Source of the DNA: Clostridia bacterium
GTDB taxonomy: Bacteria > Bacillota > Clostridia > Oscillospirales > CAG-272
Length of the DNA: 40,808 nt
Assembly (NCBI GenBank): GCA_017463865.1
Contig: JAFTOI010000023.1
Span: forward strand, 1 to 40,808
Reading direction: 5' to 3'
The notes under the pieces were generated by a model that saw nothing but the letters and a program-made list of their open reading frames with translations, did not search any database and was not told where the DNA came from. Both the position numbers and the translations under genes were made by a program. This document shows, piece after piece, positions 35,415-40,808 of the stretch (position 1 is the first letter of the stretch; every line of letters starts with the position of its first letter).

Positions 35415-35627
35415 TTACATCACCTCATGCCGTTCCTCCCGCGAGCGGAAGAGCAGCGACACGCACCACAAGCCCGCCAGCGCGATGACGGTGTAGATGA
35501 TGCGGCTGCCAAGCGCGGCCTGGCTGCCGAAGAGCCACGCCACCAGGTCAAAGCGGAACATGCCGACGCTGCCCCAGTTGAGCGCGCCGACGATGACCAG
35601 CAGCAGCGCGATCCGATCCATCAGCAT
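35415..35627 (-). CDS. DUF378 family small membrane protein
   Basis: 70 residues with two membrane helices: MDRIALLLVIVGALNWGSVG (the DUF378 signature LNWG) and RIIYTVIALAGLWCVSLLF. AAAGGAGG seven bases before the ATG at 35627. Function of the family unknown. Confidence 0.93.
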   Translation of the reverse strand: MLMDRIALLLVIVGALNWGSVGMFRFDLVAWLFGSQAALGSRIIYTVIALAGLWCVSLLFRSREERHEVM

Positions 35628-35746
35628 AGCAAAACCTCCTTTCTTTTTTTGCTATTCTCTCCGCCGCGGTGAATTTTTATGCGTCGAATAAAGGCCGCCG
35701 CAGCGGGCAAAACTATGACAGGAACAAAAACAAGAGGGAGGCAGAC

Positions 35747-36562
35747 ATGCGGCGGATGGGTGTGCTTTTGGCGGCAGTGCTGCTCTGCGGATGCGGGCAG
35801 ACGGCAGGTGTGGATGAGATCACGGCGGTGGTGCGGGAGGAAGGCTCGGGCACGCGGGCGGCTTTCGGCGAGGCCTTTGCGTTGGAGGAGGGCGACATCG
35901 ACCCCGACGCGGTGGTCACCAATTCGACCTCGGTGGTCAAGCTCTGCGTGGCGGGCAATCCGGGGGCGGTGGGCTACCTTTCTTACGGTGCGCTGGACGC
36001 CAGCGTCCGCGCGCTGGCCATTGACGGGGTTGCGGCGACCGAGGCCAGTCTCGCTGACGGCTCCTATCCCGTCATGCGCAGCTTCTATCTTGCCGCGCCG
36101 GCCGAGATCAGCCCCGCTGCTGTCGATTTCCTGCAATTTATTGCGGGAGAGCAGGGGCGGCGCGTGACGCAGGCGGCGGGCTTTGTTCCACAGGCTTTCG
36201 ATGCGCCGGGCGGCAGGGGGGAAGCCGGCCGCCTTGTCATCGCCGGCTCGTCGTCGGTGGCTCCTCTCTGCGAGGCTCTGCGCGAGGCCTACCTCGCCGA
36301 CCGGCCGGGGGCAGCGGTGGAGATCCAAATCAGTGATTCCTCCACGGGGGCGGCGGCACTTGCCGCCGGGATCTGCGATCTGGCCATGCTTTCCCGCACC
36401 CCCGCCGTCGGGGAGGGGGCGGTGGCCTGGGCCATCGCGCGGGATGCGCTGGCCGTCATCGTCCACCCCGATCATCCCGCGCATGGGCTGTCCTCGGCGC
36501 AGGTGCGCGCCCTCTTCAGCGGAAAGGCGGTGAGCTGGCATGCCTTCCTCAGCTTCGACTGA
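35747..36562 (+). CDS. pstS: Phosphate-binding lipoprotein PstS with swapped lobe order
   Basis: 271 residues. Signal peptide with lipobox Cys16 (LLCGC). The usual PstS order is lobe one (GSSSVAPL...DLAMLSR...VIVHPDHPAHGLS...LFSGK) then lobe two (VREEGSGTR...GNPGAVGYLSYG...DGSYPVMRSFYL). Here lobe-two motifs come first (EGSGTR at 32-37) and lobe-one motifs second (GSSSVAP at about 166), so the protein is a circular permutation. All phosphate-site motifs of both halves are present. It ends soon after SGKAVSW. Overlaps the permease gene by 23 bases. Confidence 0.9.
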   Translation: MRRMGVLLAAVLLCGCGQTAGVDEITAVVREEGSGTRAAFGEAFALEEGDIDPDAVVTNSTSVVKLCVAGNPGAVGYLSYGALDASVRALAIDGVAATEASLADGSYPVMRSFYLAAPAEISPAAVDFLQFIAGEQGRRVTQAAGFVPQAFDAPGGRGEAGRLVIAGSSSVAPLCEALREAYLADRPGAAVEIQISDSSTGAAALAAGICDLAMLSRTPAVGEGAVAWAIARDALAVIVHPDHPAHGLSSAQVRALFSGKAVSWHAFLSFD

Positions 36563-38179
36563 GCGCGCCGCCCGCGCCGGTTTCACCGCTGTCGCCTGGG
36601 CGACGGTGGCGGCGGTGGCCGCCATCGCCCTCTTCCTCGGCGCGCAGGCGCTGCCTGCCATTGTCGAGATCGGCGGCGACTTCCTCGGCACCGTCTGGTC
36701 GCCCGTGCGGGGGCTTTGGGGGATCCTGCCTATGCTCTGGGGCTCGGCAGCCGTCACCGCCGTTGCCCTCGCCGTCGGCCTGCCGCTGGGGGTGCTGACT
36801 GCCCTTTTTCTCACCCACTTCTGCCCCCGCTGCCTCGCCGCCCCTATCTCGGCGGCGGCTGATTTGCTGGCGGGGATTCCCTCGGTGGTCTACGGTTTCT
36901 TCGGCCTTGTGCTCCTTGTCCCCGCCGTGCGCAGCCTCTTCGGCGGGAGCGGCATGTCCATCCTCACGGCGGGTATCCTGCTGGGGATCATGATCCTGCC
37001 CACCATCCTGTCGCTGACCCGCACCGCTCTGCTGACCGTCCCCGACAGCCTCTATCGCGGTGCGCGGGCGCTGGGGGCCGAGCACACCGCCGCCGTCTTC
37101 ACCGTCGTGCTCCCCGCCGCTCGGACGGGCATCCGCAACGCCGCTCTGCTCGGCCTTGGCCGCGCGGTGGGCGAGACGATGGCCGTCATCATGGTGGCGG
37201 GCAATCAGGCGCGGCTGCCGGCAGGCCTGCTCGACGGCATCCGAACGCTGTCGACCGGCATCGTCATCGAGATGGGTTACGCGACCGGCCTGCACCGGTC
37301 GGCGCTCATCGCGCTGGCACTGATTTTGTTTGCCATCATCCTCGGTTTGAACCTCATCCTCATGCGTCGGCCGAAGGCCGGGCGGGAGCGGCGGTGGCGG
37401 CTCCGCCTGCCCCGCTTCGCGCCGCATACGGCGGCGGGGGTGACGGTACTCATCCTCTTCGCCATACTCGGCTTTGTGGTCGTGCGCGGCGCGCCGCATC
37501 TCGGCGCGGCGCTGCCCGGTCTTGCTGCGCCTGCGGTGACGACGCTGGCCGTCATCGCGCTCTCGCTGGCGCTGTCCCTGCCGGCGGGGCTGGCGCTGGC
37601 GGCGTATCTGGCCGAGTACGCCCGCCCCGGGTGGGTCATGCGGCTGGTGCGGACCATGACCCAGACGCTGGCCGGCCTGCCGTCGGTGGTGTGGGGGCTG
37701 TTCGGCATGCTCTTTTTCGTCATCCGGCTCGGCTGGGGATACTCGATCCTCGCCGGCGGTGCGACGATGGCGTTGATGCTCCTGCCCATCATCGAGCGCA
37801 CCGCCGAAGAGGGGCTGCGGGCCGTCGACGACGGCCTGCGGCGGGGGAGTGCGGCGCTGGGCGCTGGGCGCTTCCGCACCCTGCGCTGTATTCTCCTCCC
37901 CGCGGCGGGGGAGGGCATCGTTGGAGGGATCATCCTCGCCGTGGGGCGGGTGGTGGGCGAGACGGCCGCGCTGCTCTGGACGGCGGGCAGTGTGGCGCAG
38001 TGGCCGACCTCCCTCTTCGCGTCGGGGCGGACGCTGGCTGTCCACATGTACGCGCTGGCCGGCGAGGGGCTCTACACCGACCAGGCCTACGCGACGGCGC
38101 TGGTGCTGGTCGTGCTGGTGCTGGGGCTGAATCTCGCCGCCGGGGCGCTCGGCCGGCGGCTGCGCAGAAAGGTGGGGGC

Positions 38180-38183
<4 letters not shown>
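36540..38183 (+). CDS. Fused phosphate permease PstC-PstA
   Basis: 547 residues with two complete permease units. The first (about 1-275) is PstC-like: [54 protein letters not shown]. The second (about 290-547) is PstA-like: [52 protein letters not shown]. Usually these are two genes. It forms the channel for phosphate. Overlaps pstS by 23 and pstB by 4 bases. Confidence 0.95.
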
Positions 38184-38938
<755 letters not shown>

Positions 38939-38956
38939 ATGAGACAAGGCAGAGGA

Positions 38957-38997
38957 ACACCTCATCCGTCAGCCCGCAGGGCTGACGGATGAGGTGT
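38957..38997. repeat. Intergenic repeat B2, 41-bp hairpin
   Basis: Perfect 19-bp stem beginning ACACCTCATCCG with GCA loop, sharing its end with repeat B1. It lies between pstB and phoU and has no T run. Confidence 0.85.
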
Positions 38998-39029
38998 CCC
39001 CCAAAAACAAACTTCAGGAGGTCAGACCT

Positions 39030-39650
39030 ATGCGCGACAAATTCCATGAATCGTTAGGTCAGCTGACGGCATCTCTCGCTGGTCTCGCCGACTGCTGTGA
39101 GCGGGCGGTGGAGGCATCGGTGGCGGCGCTGGCCGACGGCGACGGGCGGGGGGCGGCCGAGGCGGTACAGCTCGAGCGGGAGACTGACCGGCTTGCGGGG
39201 GAGGTGGAGGGACTCTGCCTGCACCTGCTCATGACGCAGCAGCCGGTGGCGTCCGATCTGCGGCTGATCGGCGCGGCGATGAAGATGTCGACAGACCTCG
39301 AGCGCATTGGCGACCAATGCGCCGACATTGCGGCGCTCTGCCCGCTCGCGGCGGGGGAGATCGCGCCGGTGATCCGCGACATGGCGTCGCTCTGCGCCGC
39401 CATGCTGCGGGACGCGGTGGCGGCGTATGATCTGCGCGATGTCGATCTGGCCCGGACAGCCATCGCGCACGACGACGCCGTCGACGCGCACTATGCCGCC
39501 GCGAAGGCGGCCATCGCCGCCATGCAGCCGGCGCCGCTCGATCTGTTCCTGTGCGTCAAGTACTACGAGCGCATCGGCGACCACGCGCAGAACGTGGCCG
39601 AGTGGGTCGAGTATGCGCTGTCAGGGCTCTATCGGGGGCGGGAGCTGTGA
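39030..39650 (+). CDS. phoU: Phosphate transport regulator PhoU
   Basis: 206 residues in two PhoU three-helix repeats, with the metal/anionic motifs around STDLERIGDQCADIA and YYERIGDHAQNVAEW (E-R-I-G-D-H/Q). It controls Pst and PhoR signalling. AGGAGG site before the ATG at 39030. No phoR/phoB in the window. Confidence 0.96.
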   Translation: MRDKFHESLGQLTASLAGLADCCERAVEASVAALADGDGRGAAEAVQLERETDRLAGEVEGLCLHLLMTQQPVASDLRLIGAAMKMSTDLERIGDQCADIAALCPLAAGEIAPVIRDMASLCAAMLRDAVAAYDLRDVDLARTAIAHDDAVDAHYAAAKAAIAAMQPAPLDLFLCVKYYERIGDHAQNVAEWVEYALSGLYRGREL

Positions 39651-39659
39651 GGATGCATA

Positions 39660-39684
39660 AAGGCTCCCTCCCCGAGGGAGCCTT
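39660..39684 (+). terminator. Hairpin after phoU
   Basis: Stem AAGGCTCCCTC/GAGGGAGCCTT (39660-39670 with 39674-39684). No T run follows. Confidence 0.5.
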
Positions 39685-39693
39685 GGCAAAATC

Positions 39694-39731
39694 AAAAGGG
39701 ATACCGCACGATGGTGCGATATCCCTTTTTT
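39694..39731. terminator. Bidirectional terminator between phoU and the acyltransferase gene
   Basis: Stem AAAAGGGATA-CGCAC/GTGCG-TATCCCTTTT with T runs on both strands, ending at the acyltransferase stop. Confidence 0.85.
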
Positions 39732-40654
39732 CACGCGCGAACGATCTCGCCGTCCCGCCAGAGGAAGAACCCGCGGCCCCAGCCGGTGGGCTGGCCGAGG
39801 CGGATGCGCTCGATGTAGGCGCGGCGCAGGGAGGAGTTGCCGGGCAGGGCGTCGGGGTCGCCGGTGTAGGCGCAGTCAAAGAGCCGCCAGACGCTCGAAT
39901 AGCTGTCGTAGCTGCCGCTCTCGACGATCTCGAAGTCGCCATAGAAGGCGGCCATGTTTGAGGTGGGGGCGAGGACGGTCATGTTCCACGGGTCGAGCAT
40001 CCACGAGCTGCAGGTGAAGACGGTCGGCTGGCCCTCAAGCTGCGGGGCGAACCATTCGGCCGCCCGGCGGTAGGCATCGAGCACCTCGCCGTGGTCGAGC
40101 CGCGTGCCGGTGCGGGGAATGTGGATATTGATCGCCTTACTGCCGGCGGGAAGGCGGGTGCCGCCGACAGTGTAGTCCTGCTTTGTTTTGATGATCTCGA
40201 ACTGCAGACGGCCCAGCGCGAAGCGGGTCAGGTTGAAGAAGCCGGAGAACCAGCTGGCCACGAAGGAGCCGACCTCGCCGTGGACAAGGCGGCACTCCTC
40301 TAACTTATACCGCAGGTCGGCCATGGAAGCGTAGTAGACGGCCTCGTCGATGCCGCGCTCAGCATAGCGCGCACGCAATTTTTCGCCCAGGCAGAGGAAG
40401 AGCAGCAGCGAGACGGTGTATTCGTGCAGGCCGAGCGCCTCGCCCATGGCACGGATGTCGGCCAGCATCTGCCGGTAGGCGCAGGTTTCGCTCTCGTCGT
40501 ACTGCGCCATGAGGCGCGCGAGCCAGGCGGCGGCGACCTTGTCTGTGCCGATGCGATCAAGGGCGGCGAGGAGGACGGCCTGCGCGTCAGCGGGGAAGTC
40601 CAGTCGGGTCATCAGGTCGGTGACGTTGGTTTTGACGGTCGTGAGATCGAGCAT
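39731..40654 (-). CDS. Acyltransferase (NAT_N / GNAT_C type)
   Basis: 307 residues from 40654 (AAGGAG eight bases upstream). N-terminal helical part (RLMAQYDESETCAYRQML, GLHEYTVSLLLFLCLGEKLR) and C-terminal GNAT-like part (INIHIPRTGTRLDHGEVLDAY, TVFTCSSWMLDPWNMTVLAP). Similar proteins in Clostridia are called acyltransferase domain-containing. Substrate unknown. Confidence 0.8.
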   Translation of the reverse strand: MLDLTTVKTNVTDLMTRLDFPADAQAVLLAALDRIGTDKVAAAWLARLMAQYDESETCAYRQMLADIRAMGEALGLHEYTVSLLLFLCLGEKLRARYAERGIDEAVYYASMADLRYKLEECRLVHGEVGSFVASWFSGFFNLTRFALGRLQFEIIKTKQDYTVGGTRLPAGSKAINIHIPRTGTRLDHGEVLDAYRRAAEWFAPQLEGQPTVFTCSSWMLDPWNMTVLAPTSNMAAFYGDFEIVESGSYDSYSSVWRLFDCAYTGDPDALPGNSSLRRAYIERIRLGQPTGWGRGFFLWRDGEIVRA

Positions 40655-40713
40655 CTTATTTCTCCTTAGGCACCACCGCACAAAAAGCGGTAGAAACCTT
40701 CACAAAATAATGG

Positions 40714-40719
40714 TATAAT
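40714..40719 (+). promoter_or_regulatory. Likely -10 box of the transposase gene
   Basis: TATAAT seven bases before the ATG at 40726; TTCACA upstream could be the -35. With such a short leader, initiation is close to the start. Confidence 0.45.
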
Positions 40720-40725
40720 AAACAC

Positions 40726-40808
40726 ATGAACAAACAACTGAGTCTGTCGTTCATATACGACGAATTAAAAGCAGTAAAAACGCACAAACGGGAATTTCTT
40801 GAAAAGAT
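40726..40808 (+). CDS. N-terminus of a probable IS transposase (partial)
   Basis: 27 codons before the window ends: MNKQLSLSFIYDELKAVKT then HKREFLEK. The start is like those of IS5/IS1182-type transposases (a QLSL segment, then charged helix with FLEK). More AT-rich than neighbours. Rest lies outside the window. Confidence 0.5.
   Translation, partial: MNKQLSLSFIYDELKAVKTHKREFLEK

Overview
The window looks like chromosome from a fairly GC-rich, Gram-positive gut-type Clostridia, most likely near the Oscillospirales. This is inferred from GGAGG-type ribosome binding sites, lipoprotein-anchored binding proteins, a FeoA/FeoB pair, a DUF378 gene, a clostridial NAT_N/GNAT_C acyltransferase and long palindromic intergenic repeats. 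No rRNA, tRNA or CRISPR array was found.

Backbone, left part (1-4668): the end of one membrane-protein gene and a frameshifted one (+), a two-gene minus operon (phosphodiester glycosidase and membrane protein), malQ, and then the C-terminal half of feoB on the minus strand.

Island (about 4656-26652, 21,997 bp): the N-terminal half of feoB lies 22 kb away (26625-27659), on the same strand and just after feoA. The two halves join in frame at a 13-bp direct repeat (CCCATGCACATGC) present once at each end. Joining the island ends across that repeat gives a 44-bp near-perfect palindrome, the layout expected of a large serine integrase attP. A serine recombinase gene (16404-18029) lies inside. I therefore read this as an integrative element that split feoB. 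Its cargo has three blocks. (i) A plus-strand operon from 4815 encodes an AprA-like/fumarate-reductase-like flavoprotein, a 2x[4Fe-4S] ferredoxin and a five-gene oligopeptide-type ABC importer; a second promoter follows for a PHP-domain protein, a PF12831-type FAD oxidoreductase and a protein of unknown function. (ii) The centre holds the recombinase with its small partner gene, AT-rich gene remnants and a BNR/sialidase-like gene under a promoter with a perfect palindromic operator. (iii) The right part has a minus-strand operon of three Gfo/Idh/MocA oxidoreductases and a NagB-like deaminase, a divergent AraC regulator, and a sugar-phosphate isomerase gene cut off after 30 codons at the element's right end. 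I saw no conjugation genes.

Backbone, right part (26653-40808): feoB N-terminus and feoA, serA-serC, an XRE regulator, an OPA-type transporter flanked by 25-bp direct repeats, a BadF/NAGK-type kinase, an AraC/GyrI-like regulator, DUF378, and a compact phosphate locus. The phosphate locus has a lipoprotein PstS whose two lobes are in swapped order, a PstC-PstA fusion, PstB and PhoU. An acyltransferase gene (-) and the start of a probable transposase gene (+) close the window. Two families of palindromic intergenic repeats occur in the backbone, several directly after stop codons.

Working picture: the host can gain an importer plus flavin/Fe-S redox and sugar-oxidation module at the cost of its ferrous iron transporter, and excision would restore feoB exactly. 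The substrate of the imported system is unknown.
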